Origin: Corallococcus terminator
Lineage (GTDB): Bacteria; Myxococcota; Myxococcia; Myxococcales; Myxococcaceae
Length of the DNA: 52,801 nt
NCBI RefSeq assembly: GCF_003611635.1
Contig: NZ_RAVZ01000015.1
Coordinates: forward strand, 1-52,801
Direction of reading: 5' to 3'
The translations under genes were made by a program, and so were the position numbers. This document shows, piece after piece, positions 46,601 to 52,801 of this stretch (position 1 is its first letter; every line of letters starts with the position of its first letter). Below the pieces are notes generated by a model. It worked only from the letters and a program-made list of their open reading frames with translations. It was not told where the DNA came from and ran no database searches.

Positions 46601-49501
46601 GCGTCATTCCTGGGCTCCGTGGTGGCCGCGCACAAGGGCCGCAGCGCGAGCACCGTCACCGCGGGCATCCTTGCGCTCATCCTGCCGCTGGTGCCGGCGG
46701 AGATGGCGGGCCCGGGCCATCAGACCCTGTTCCTGCTGGGCGCGGCGCTGGCGGCGCTGCTCACCACGCGCGCGCTGCCCCCCATGCTGGGCCTGCTGAT
46801 GGCCACCATCGAAGCGGGCTGCGCGCTGTACTCGGCCGGTCCGCTGGCGCTGCTGGGGCTGGCCACGTTCCTCAGTGTCCTGGCCCTGCTGGACGACGTG
46901 CCCGCCGTGCGGCGCATCGCCACGGGCGGCGCGTCCTTCTCCCTGGTCTCCACGCTGGCCGCGATGGTGGTGCTGGGCGCCTCCACGGTGTGCTGGAACG
47001 GCCATGCGCTGGCCCGGCTTCCCCACGCCACGCTCTTCGCGCTCATGGGGCCCGCGCTGCTTCCCTTGCTGTGGACGCGCACGCTGCGCCAGCCCTTCGC
47101 CGCGGCGCTCGTGGTGCCCTACGGGATGCTGTCCATCGCGGCCGTGACGCATCCCCCTGCGTGGGTCGCGCTGCTGCCGCTCTATCCGCTGCTGCTGATG
47201 CGCGCCGTGGAGCACGTGCCGTCCGCGGCCTCGTGGCTGCTGCGTTCGCGGGAAGAGGCTCCGCGTCAGGCGATGTCGAAGTGGATGCAACTGGCGGTTT
47301 CGGGCCTGGGCGTGCTGTCGCTGCTGGTGCCGGACGTGGGGCAGCGCACGGCGCTCGTCTCCGCGCTCGCGCTGGTGCTGCTGCCGGGTCCCCGGCCTTC
47401 CATCCGCGTGGGCGTCGCCTCCGTGCTGCTGATGTTCATCCCGGAGGCGCGGCCCTTCGCCACCGTCCTCCTGCTGGCCCTGGCCCTGGCGTCGCACCAC
47501 GTGCCGGACGCGCTGGCGGCCTTCTTCCGGGGCCCGCGCGATGAATCGCTGCGGCCTACGGCCGTGAGTGGTGCCCTGTGCGTGATGCTGATCTCCGTCC
47601 TCACCGGGCCGACGCCCGGTGCGCTGGCGGCGTCCGGCGGGGTGCTGCTGGCGGCGGCCTTCCTGTTGTCCCAGCGGTGGCTGCTCACCGCAGCGGTGGG
47701 CGCGTTCGCGCTCGCGCCGCTCGGTCAGACATCCCAGTTCGCGGTGGGCGAGTGGCGTCCGGAGGCGGGCCTGCTCGTGGCGGGCGTGGCGCTGGTCGCC
47801 GCGGTGCTGTCCGCCCTGTGCCAGTCCGGCGCCGTGCAGCGCGCGCTGACGAACGCCGCGGCGCGCCTGACGCCGGGCATCGAGGGCACGTGGAGCGAGC
47901 CCTTGTGGGGGGGCGGTGCTGGCGTCGCGGCCCTGCTGGTGGGCATGCGGCTGGCGGACGCGGGTCCGGGGGCGTTGCCCCTGCCGGTGGCGCTGGTGGC
48001 GGGGCTGACGTCGCTGGTGCTGATGGTGACGCGCGAGCGCCTGATGATGAACGGGGCCACGGCGCTGCTGGGCGCGGTGCTGCTCGCCGCGGTGCCGCCG
48101 CTGTGGACGCCCGCGGTGCTGGCCGGCGTGGGGCTGGTGCTGGCGCTGGTGGGCTTCGGGCTGGAGGCGCGCGGCGTGGCGGTGGGTTCGGCGCTGCATC
48201 ACGGTGGCGCGGTGCTGGCGCTCCTGTCGCTGGGCAGCCTGCGGGACTTGAAGCACCCGGGCATGCCGCTGTGCGTGCTCTTCGGGCTGGCCACCGCGTG
48301 GACGGTGGTGGCGCGCCGCCGTGAGCGCGAGTGGCTGGGCTGGTCCGCGTCCCTCTTCGCCGTGCACGCCTTCATCGTGCACTTCGGCGCGGTGTACTCC
48401 ACCGGCCGGGGCGCGGAGTTCATCTTCCCGTACTTCGGCGCGGCGACCGCGCTGCTCGCCACGCTGGTGCTGTCGGTGGCGGGCCCGAAGGTGCGCGGTC
48501 GCATGGGCCGTGCCTTCGCGGGCCTCGCGCTCGCGGAGGTGCTGCTGGGGGTGCTGACGGTGCGCGGCCCGGACGGTGCGTCGCGCGAGGCGTGGGTGGC
48601 GTGCGGCGGGCTGGTCATCCTGCTCTTCGCCCTGGTGCGCCGCGCGGCGAAGGACGAGGACGAAGCTGCCGCGTGGATGGCGCAGGCGCTGGTGGCGATT
48701 GGCTACCTCTGCGTGCGGATGCTGGGCTTGAACGCGAGCCTCGGCACGGCGGACAGCCTGGCGTCGCTCATCGGGGGCGCGGTCTTCATCGGCCTGTACC
48801 TGTTCGTGCGGCGCGAGGGCGCGGGCCTCAAGGCCTTCCGCCGTCCGGCAGTCGCGGGTGCGTGGTGGTTCCCGCTGGCGGGCCTGCTGACGCTGCCGTG
48901 GGGCCAGCCCTTCGTGGCCGTGGCGTTGCTCGTGGGCTACGCGGCGCACTTCGCGGCGCTCGCCTCGGCCTCGAAGGAGAAGGGGCCCGCGTCGCTGATG
49001 TCCGTCGCGGCCTTCAACCTGGCGCTGTTCTTCGTGTGGCTGGGCACCGGTACCGGAGAGCCGCAGTACTACGCCATCCCCGCGGGCCTGTCCGTGCTGG
49101 CGCTGTTGCGCACGTTCCGGGGCGGGCTGTCGCAGGACGCCTACGCGCAGCTTCGCGCCATCGCGGTGACGTGCATCTACGTGGCGGGCGCCTGGAAGCC
49201 GCTCCTGTTCAACGACGGCGAGGCGATGCTCCTGTGCGTCGTCCTCTGCCTCGTGGGCGTGGGCGCGGGCATCGCGCTGCGGATCCGCTCCTACGTGTAC
49301 CTGGGCTCGGGGTTCCTGGTGACGGCGGTGGCCGCCAACCTGGTGCGCTTCGGCATGCGGGACCACCGCGTGGGCGCCGCATTCCTGTCGCTGCTGGGCC
49401 TGCTGGTGGTGGGTTTCATGGTGGTGCTCAGCGCCCACCGCGCTGCCCTGCTCCAGAGGTATGCCCGGGTGCGAGAGCTGCTTGGGACCTGGGAGGGATG
49501 A
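43634..49501 (+). CDS. Giant polytopic membrane protein with N-terminal zinc ribbon
   Basis: A 1955-residue protein. Residues 3-20 form a zinc ribbon (CPAC then CVLC). About 95-260 are a low-complexity Ala/Ser/Asp/His/Val stretch with repeated AHALTDA-like words, then a Pro-rich linker to about 335. From about residue 345 to the end the chain is almost entirely hydrophobic segments of about 20 residues joined by short Arg-containing loops, several dozen in all, starting with WFIGAFLILSGTLYFVFESW. The layout recalls the DUF2339-type family of very large predicted membrane proteins, but this is not confirmed. Function is unknown; it may be a transporter, scaffold or envelope-assembly protein. 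ATG 43634 has GAGGGGGAAG upstream. Confidence 0.8.
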   Translation: MYCPACRQERLGSARQCVLCGTHLSARARSAIEAELAHVHFLLDEVPRWDASDVPPHVRRLLTERYERQARVLLSVLTETPAESLTPTPDAVRDEAGSSTMGEGAFAVGPVSFVAPRGPEADAAAAFAASDASVAHVAGESASAVASEAYVAHGMAVESNVVAEVASAAHAFASDAHASVDASGVAAHAVTDVTAAHALTDAAASATTDASAAVAHALTDASDAATSAAHALPNTEATPDAAGASAVHFSQMDVSASLGVATPPSGLPHVAKPGPVGAPGPNTARPPVGANARPMNAARAPTSRPLPPNPGEPFMDPPEPRSRTARIVEETSVWSRVWRPFLYESIAWFIGAFLILSGTLYFVFESWAGMTSVTRSLTVFVMTVGYSVGFSVWGGFLARRESLRKPGHIIGLIGSAVAPLGGVALGPMGFGEALQLDGVHPVLLVPLLFVWAGVAAFLARRPVEAFDAPSRPFIQVGLVGATLIMGLAPLAARIGAPAVWLNALPCLLFFLLSRKTVTPQRSGDALAFALTAPLYLTALFAIRLHLSLASAGAPVPAGTYAPFVAFLLATCLRFRTLEAERSADSLSVGTVGLQVACLAAAITGTQPALFLTAAIFTGTLVSLSKGTLARLKWLYPAYFGAYLSYASSVQLVPNAARLLLNALKTRLGYPPAEVLPFQYGALTAIPFVLAGLVLAYLVQRRGERTGDARDLGLSDVLLRATTWAAPAFALYGHLGTDARPAFFATLALGALSLGAGLLFKRFPLSAVGSVLFALLPFSGVIAFGAGPATVVAGALALGLALLVWRLEDARTQRFLGTVVGVLATCGFAIGVVSSPITTPVVGMALGSAGVLLAALRLRHEGYMAFGAFLAVAILPKLGSVHSTQAALAAMVGGALVLALLGERGGLLKRLGVPALLYAGSAVLWGLMSQQPFLGPVLLTAAATMAVASRSFPDARPFAVVLVGISLLPDLSFYSAWGLPPAVSLVLLIAASFLGSVVAAHKGRSASTVTAGILALILPLVPAEMAGPGHQTLFLLGAALAALLTTRALPPMLGLLMATIEAGCALYSAGPLALLGLATFLSVLALLDDVPAVRRIATGGASFSLVSTLAAMVVLGASTVCWNGHALARLPHATLFALMGPALLPLLWTRTLRQPFAAALVVPYGMLSIAAVTHPPAWVALLPLYPLLLMRAVEHVPSAASWLLRSREEAPRQAMSKWMQLAVSGLGVLSLLVPDVGQRTALVSALALVLLPGPRPSIRVGVASVLLMFIPEARPFATVLLLALALASHHVPDALAAFFRGPRDESLRPTAVSGALCVMLISVLTGPTPGALAASGGVLLAAAFLLSQRWLLTAAVGAFALAPLGQTSQFAVGEWRPEAGLLVAGVALVAAVLSALCQSGAVQRALTNAAARLTPGIEGTWSEPLWGGGAGVAALLVGMRLADAGPGALPLPVALVAGLTSLVLMVTRERLMMNGATALLGAVLLAAVPPLWTPAVLAGVGLVLALVGFGLEARGVAVGSALHHGGAVLALLSLGSLRDLKHPGMPLCVLFGLATAWTVVARRREREWLGWSASLFAVHAFIVHFGAVYSTGRGAEFIFPYFGAATALLATLVLSVAGPKVRGRMGRAFAGLALAEVLLGVLTVRGPDGASREAWVACGGLVILLFALVRRAAKDEDEAAAWMAQALVAIGYLCVRMLGLNASLGTADSLASLIGGAVFIGLYLFVRREGAGLKAFRRPAVAGAWWFPLAGLLTLPWGQPFVAVALLVGYAAHFAALASASKEKGPASLMSVAAFNLALFFVWLGTGTGEPQYYAIPAGLSVLALLRTFRGGLSQDAYAQLRAIAVTCIYVAGAWKPLLFNDGEAMLLCVVLCLVGVGAGIALRIRSYVYLGSGFLVTAVAANLVRFGMRDHRVGAAFLSLLGLLVVGFMVVLSAHRAALLQRYARVRELLGTWEG
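44150..44330 (+). repeat. Degenerate Ala-rich coding repeats
   Basis: Words of the type A-H-A-(L/V)-T-D-(A/V) recur about every 10-18 residues (AAHAVTDV, AHALTDAA, AVAHALTDAS, AAHALPN). They lie in a segment that is probably extended or disordered between the zinc ribbon and the membrane part. Confidence 0.6.
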
Positions 49502-49564
49502 TCGCAGTTTGACGTACAACGATTCCGGGGTTGAATGCGGCCGCGTTCACCCCCGGAGGACTTG

Positions 49565-50458
49565 TTGCTGCTGCGCCGTTCGTCGCTCGTCGTGCTGATG
49601 TCGCTGGGCTGCCTGGTGGGTTGCGCGCACGTCCCGGACGTCGCGTCCCACAGCGTGTTGGAGCTGCATCCCGCCGAGTTCCCCAAGGCTCACGCCGCGC
49701 CGCCGAGGGTCGCCGCGGTGGGCGCCGAGGGCGCACTGGGGGTGAAGGCCGAGGCCCCCCCTCCGCTGGAGTTCGTGACGCCGGAGGGCCGTGACGCGCT
49801 GGCGTCGCTGATGGCGGTGGACCCCGGGGAGTTGCCGGAGGAGGCAGGCGTCATCTCCGCGGCGCTGGAGGCCGCGGCGCTCTTCACGGGGCCCACGCGG
49901 GGCCCTGGCGGCTTCTGGGACGAACTGTTGCCGCCGCCGTCGAAGCAGGCGCGGGGCATCGTGGCGAGAGCGGCGCAGTTGGTGGGCGCGCGGCGGTTGG
50001 ACCGCTCCGTGCCCAATGACTGTTCGGGGCTGGTGCGGCTGGCGTACCTGCAGGCGGGCATCGACCTGGTCGCGCACGGCTTCCTCGCGGGGGAGAACGC
50101 CGTCACGGGCATCTTCCGGCGGGCGCAGGCGGCGGGCGCGGTGCACCGGTTGAACCCGAGGCCGGGTGACCTGGCGTTCTTCAAGGAGACGTACGACCGC
50201 AACCGCGACGGCAAGCGCAACGACGGGATGACGCACATCGCGGTGGTCGAGCGCGTGGACGTGGACGGCACCGTGACGTTCATCCACCGGGGCGGCAAGG
50301 GCGTGTCGCGCAGCCGGATGAACCTGGCGTTCCCGACGGTGCACCGGCAGGCGAAGGGTGCGTTGCTCAACGACTTCATCCGACCGGCGAGCAAGGGGCT
50401 TCGCGCCTACCTCGCGGGGGAGTTGTTCGTCGCGTTCGCCTCGCCTGGAGGTTTGTAG
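49565..50458 (+). CDS. NlpC/P60-like cysteine peptidase, lipoprotein
   Basis: A 297-residue lipoprotein: hydrophobic signal LLRRSSLVVLMSLGCLVGC with a lipobox. The C-terminal domain (about 145-280) has the NlpC/P60 Cys-His order: NDCSGLVRLAYLQAG with the nucleophile Cys, PRPGDLAFFKETYDRN, and MTHIAVVERVDVDG with the His, then FIHRGGKGV. Such enzymes cut peptide bonds in peptidoglycan stems. TTG 49565 is preferred because GGAGG lies 5 nt upstream; ATG 49535, giving ten more residues, is an alternative. It follows the giant membrane protein after 63 nt on the same strand. Confidence 0.82.
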   Translation: MLLRRSSLVVLMSLGCLVGCAHVPDVASHSVLELHPAEFPKAHAAPPRVAAVGAEGALGVKAEAPPPLEFVTPEGRDALASLMAVDPGELPEEAGVISAALEAAALFTGPTRGPGGFWDELLPPPSKQARGIVARAAQLVGARRLDRSVPNDCSGLVRLAYLQAGIDLVAHGFLAGENAVTGIFRRAQAAGAVHRLNPRPGDLAFFKETYDRNRDGKRNDGMTHIAVVERVDVDGTVTFIHRGGKGVSRSRMNLAFPTVHRQAKGALLNDFIRPASKGLRAYLAGELFVAFASPGGL

Positions 50459-50529
50459 TCTCACCGCAGTCGCATGGACATACGGCGGGCCCGTTTGAAT
50501 CCGGGCTCGGGTGTGGCGTCATCTTGCGC

Positions 50530-50949
50530 ATGAGATTGACCCTGCTGCTGGGAACCCTGCTGCTCTCGTCGGGATGTATCGTCGCGGGTTCCCGTCCTTC
50601 GCGTCCGCCGCCAAGGCCCGGCCCGCCGCCGCGCCCGGTGGCGATGAACTACGACGAGGCGGTGCGGCGGGGGTTCGACCAGTGCCGCTCGCGCGGGTAT
50701 CGGTGCGAGTTGCAGGAGGCGCACCTCACCGGCAACAACGTGTGGAAGGTGAAGCTGCGCGCGTACGCGCAGGGGGCGAAGGGGCACCTGCACCTGGACT
50801 ACGACGCGTACACGCGCAACCTGCTCAAGGTGAACGAGAAGGTGAAGGGCAAGGGCAAGGGCGGCGGGCGCGACGACGACTGGGATGACGACGACGACCA
50901 CGGGCATGGCCGGGGCAAGAAGAAGGGCCACGCGCACCGGGACGACTGA
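50530..50949 (+). CDS. Small lipoprotein with charged low-complexity tail
   Basis: A 139-residue predicted lipoprotein: MRLTLLLGTLLLSSGC as signal and lipobox, then a Pro/Arg-rich linker (PPPRPGPPPRP). A single small domain follows (DEAVRRGFDQCRSRGYRCEL, NNVWKVKLRAYAQGAKGHLH, LDYDAYTRNLLKVNEKV), reminiscent of a PepSY-like fold. The last 35 residues alternate Gly/Lys with Asp and His (DDDWDDDDDHGHGRG), possibly metal-binding. Function unknown. Confidence 0.65.
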   Translation: MRLTLLLGTLLLSSGCIVAGSRPSRPPPRPGPPPRPVAMNYDEAVRRGFDQCRSRGYRCELQEAHLTGNNVWKVKLRAYAQGAKGHLHLDYDAYTRNLLKVNEKVKGKGKGGGRDDDWDDDDDHGHGRGKKKGHAHRDD

Positions 50950-50961
50950 GGTTCCAGTGTT

Positions 50962-51717
50962 TCAGCGCGAGGCCGCGGGTGGGGCTTCGCGCAGCAGGGC
51001 TTCGGTGTGGTCGAGCAGCTCCGAGCCACCAGGGGCGTGATGGCCGGGCACGATGACGCGCGCGTCGGGGTAGTGCGCGCGTGCGCGCTGGAGGCTCGCG
51101 GGCCAGGTAGTGGTGTCCGCGTCCTCCAGGTTGCCCAGGTCCTTGGCCGACGCGTCCTTGATGAAGCAGCCTCCGTAGAGGATGCCCGAGGCCGGGTGGA
51201 ACACGAGGAGGTTGTCGGGAGTGTGGCCGGCGCCGGGGAAGAACACCGACAGCGGCCCGAAGTCCTGTGCATCCGACAGGCGCGACCTGGGAACGGGGTT
51301 GCCCTGCGCGGTGGCACGGCGGGCGGTGTCCTCACGCGCGTGGACGGCGATGCCCTGGGCTTCCAGCGTGGGGATGCCTCCGGTGCGGTCCATGTGGAAG
51401 TGCGTCACCAGCGCGGCTCGCACCGGGTGGTGCAGTGAGTCCCGGGCCCAGGTGATCAGCGCTTCGGCCTGACGCGGGTTCCAGCCTGTGTCGACGAGGA
51501 TGGACGCGTCGCCGTCCTCCACGATGAGGCCATTGGCGGGCGTGCCGCCCCATTCCTTGCCGGCGTTCGTCACGTGCATCCACACGCCGGGCGCGATGCG
51601 ACGGATGCGCACGTCCTCCGCGAGCACGACTTCGTCCTGAGGTGTGGTGGGCGCGGAGGGCGTGGTGGCGCAGGCAGTGAGGAGGAACAGGAGGGCGCAG
51701 GTTCGCAGTGAGGTCAT
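50962..51717 (-). CDS. Class B1 metallo-beta-lactamase, probable lipoprotein
   Basis: A 251-residue protein with all six B1 zinc ligands in place: H106, H108, D110 (THFHMDRTGG), H165 (GAGHTPDN), C184 (YGGCFIKD) and H226 (VPGHH). The Cys ligand separates it from generic MBL-fold hydrolases. Class B1 enzymes hydrolyse penicillins, cephalosporins and carbapenems in the periplasm. The signal MTSLRTCALLFLLTAC carries a lipobox (LLTAC, Cys16), so it is probably membrane-anchored, as NDM-type enzymes are. Start ATG 51717 has GGAGCC upstream. It is convergent with the small lipoprotein (12 nt) and divergent from the collagen-like gene. Confidence 0.88.
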   Translation of the reverse strand: MTSLRTCALLFLLTACATTPSAPTTPQDEVVLAEDVRIRRIAPGVWMHVTNAGKEWGGTPANGLIVEDGDASILVDTGWNPRQAEALITWARDSLHHPVRAALVTHFHMDRTGGIPTLEAQGIAVHAREDTARRATAQGNPVPRSRLSDAQDFGPLSVFFPGAGHTPDNLLVFHPASGILYGGCFIKDASAKDLGNLEDADTTTWPASLQRARAHYPDARVIVPGHHAPGGSELLDHTEALLREAPPAASR

Positions 51718-52121
51718 GGGGCTCCAGGAGGATACGGGTGTCGGGGCGCGCGGATGCAAAGCGTGTGCGCGCGGATCCGTCACGAAGTGCCCTGAAACAT
51801 GAGAGAGGGCGAGGGCGCCGTGACACGGAACGTGGCTCATGAGCCACGTTGGCGATTCACTCAGGGCTGCGAGCGCTTCCTGGAACGGTCTGCAAGTAGG
51901 GCCGAAGCAGTGCCCATGGAGGAGGGCGCAGGGGACGGCCCCAATTCCATGAAGCACGTGCGTTCAATGTGCATTCCTGGGTCAGGATTGTCGTTTGGGG
52001 CAGTTGCTGACCACGGGCTAACGGAGAGGTCGTTCCCGGGTCGGTGTTGGTTTTGCTGGAAATTCATGTTTTAGTTTTTGGGTTGGGTGGTTGAAGATCC
52101 CTCGGGGGGAGGAGTTGAACC
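51718..52121. other. 404-nt intergenic region between divergent beta-lactamase and collagen-like genes
   Basis: No gene is seen. The right-hand 170 nt are much more A/T-rich than the rest of the window (for example TTTTAGTTTTTGGG around 52068-52081), which suggests a promoter for the collagen-like gene or acquired DNA. It contains the 22-bp palindrome at 51829-51850. No -10/-35 pair could be chosen with confidence. Confidence 0.45.
51829..51850. promoter_or_regulatory. Perfect 22-bp palindrome
   Basis: AACGTGGCTCA is followed directly by its exact reverse complement. It lies 112 nt upstream of the beta-lactamase start and 272 nt upstream of the collagen-like start. In RNA it could form a 9-bp stem with a CATG loop, but no gene ends here, so an operator for the divergent pair is more likely. 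Confidence 0.5.
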
Positions 52122-52801
52122 GTGTACATGCGCATCTTGAATTCATTATGTGTTGCTGCTCTTTTGGGGCTTTCAAGTTCCGCGGCGAGTGCTGCTTCGG
52201 TTGATTCAGGGCAGGTCGTAATCACCAGCACTGAGATTGATTACGAACTCAAGAAGCTGATGATCTACGGCCGTAACCTGGGCGGAGGAGTGCCTACGGT
52301 TGATTTGCCCGAAGTGCCCTTGCTGGTTGTTGGGGTCCGTGCGGGTGTGATTACCGCGCTCATTCCCCAGTACATCCTGGATGAGTCCGGCTCCTACCTG
52401 CTCACGGTTGCGTATGGACCAGATCCCATGGATCGGGACGTGTTTTATCTGACGATTGGTTCGAATGGACCTCAAGGCCCACGAGGCGAAGTGGGCCCTC
52501 CTGGATCTCAAGGCCCTCAGGGCGAAGTTGGTGCGGCGGGACCCAGGGGAGAAATTGGCCCGGCAGGCGCCACTGGCCCGGTAGGCGCCACTGGCGACAT
52601 CGGCCCTATGGGCGCGACCGGTCCGAAGGGCGACAAAGGCGACATCGGTCCCGTGGGCGCGACTGGTCCCGTGGGTGCGACCGGTCCGAAAGGCGAGAAG
52701 GGGGACCCCGGTTCAGTAGGCGCGCCCGGTCAAAAGGGGGAGAAAGGAGACCCCGGTCCTGTGGGGCCTCAGGGTCTACGGGGGTTGCAGGGGGTACAAG
52801 G
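52122..52801 (+). CDS. Collagen-like secreted protein, 5' part
   Basis: The frame is open to the end of the window (226 full codons). It begins with a signal peptide (MRILNSLCVAALLGLSSSAA, then SAAS), then an 85-residue IPT/TIG-like beta domain (VVITSTEIDYELKKLMIYGR, ending FYLTIGSNG). From residue 116 on there are 37 uninterrupted Gly-X-Y triplets, many of them GPK/GEK/GDP/GAT, the pattern of bacterial collagen-like triple helices. Such proteins form rods or fibres outside the cell or act in adhesion. GTG 52122 is preferred because GGAGGAG lies 6 nt upstream; ATG 52128 is the alternative. Codon and base use in the first 300 nt is less GC-rich than elsewhere in the window. Confidence 0.85.
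   Translation, partial: MYMRILNSLCVAALLGLSSSAASAASVDSGQVVITSTEIDYELKKLMIYGRNLGGGVPTVDLPEVPLLVVGVRAGVITALIPQYILDESGSYLLTVAYGPDPMDRDVFYLTIGSNGPQGPRGEVGPPGSQGPQGEVGAAGPRGEIGPAGATGPVGATGDIGPMGATGPKGDKGDIGPVGATGPVGATGPKGEKGDPGSVGAPGQKGEKGDPGPVGPQGLRGLQGVQ

Noticed and set aside
46604-49519. A 971-codon minus-strand frame opposite the giant membrane protein (and another at 44246-46276)
   Set aside because: The translation is dominated by Arg, His, Gln and Gly with no domains, typical of an antisense shadow; the plus strand codes for ordered membrane segments.
52206-52511. Minus-strand 101-codon frame inside the collagen-like gene
   Set aside because: The plus frame has a signal peptide, a strong ribosome binding site and unbroken Gly-X-Y triplets.
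52467-52801. Gly-X-Y coding DNA considered as a CRISPR-like or satellite array
   Set aside because: The repeats are 9-bp codon triplets with varying X and Y and no spacers; they are coding repeats.

Overview
The window is high-GC and densely packed, and reads as a myxobacterial chromosome segment (Myxococcus/Corallococcus type). Reasons: many short-signal lipoproteins with 'DAG'-rich linkers, a MYXO-CTERM sorting tail on a secreted polysaccharide lyase, several chemoreceptor-type proteins, ELW-x-TDGT repeat lipoproteins, and many GTG/TTG starts. This assignment is inference from content only; no rRNA or tRNA gene was seen.

Layout. 0-5.4 kb: tail of a 3-methyladenine DNA glycosylase, an ECF sigma factor/anti-sigma pair whose second gene overlaps rlmN, a DedA membrane protein and a Cys-rich lipoprotein. 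5.4-10.7 kb: a chemoreceptor fused to a peptide-binding-protein domain, a transglutaminase-like protein and arginine N-succinyltransferase. 10.7-12.2 kb: a polysaccharide lyase with a structured leader. 12.2-17.8 kb: two near-duplicate cassettes, each a lipoprotein with a PD-(D/E)xK nuclease motif followed by an overlapping DUF3396-like immunity gene, on either side of an old-yellow-enzyme gene and a divergent LysR regulator. 18-22.6 kb: three small unknown proteins and the glyoxylate-shunt pair aceB-aceA. 22.6-28.4 kb: a PspC-like protein, a secreted sensor plus chemoreceptor operon, a Uma2 nuclease, a MOSC protein and fumC. 28.4-32.5 kb: a large repeat lipoprotein, a stand-alone clpP and a small lipoprotein. 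32.5-40.7 kb: a minus-strand run (acyl-CoA oxidase-like, SnoaL-like, serine hydrolase, MBL hydrolase, DUF3293, 5'-nucleotidase). 40.8-52.8 kb: a phospholipase D/cardiolipin synthase-like protein, endonuclease III, a GNAT enzyme, a 1955-residue polytopic membrane protein with a zinc ribbon, an NlpC/P60-like lipoprotein, a small lipoprotein, a class B1 metallo-beta-lactamase with a lipobox, and a collagen-like protein that runs off the end.

How the genes fit together. AceA and AceB form the glyoxylate bypass, and FumC acts in the connected TCA cycle. The two chemoreceptors are probably separate sensory inputs to Che arrays encoded elsewhere. The strongest candidate for a specialised system is the duplicated lipoprotein-nuclease/immunity locus. 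It resembles the lipoprotein toxins that myxobacteria pass to kin by outer-membrane exchange (SitA/SitI), although the match to that system is inference. The two copies are almost identical over most of the toxin and the end of the immunity gene, and diverge in a block centred on the toxin-immunity junction, as expected when the specificity module is exchanged by recombination.
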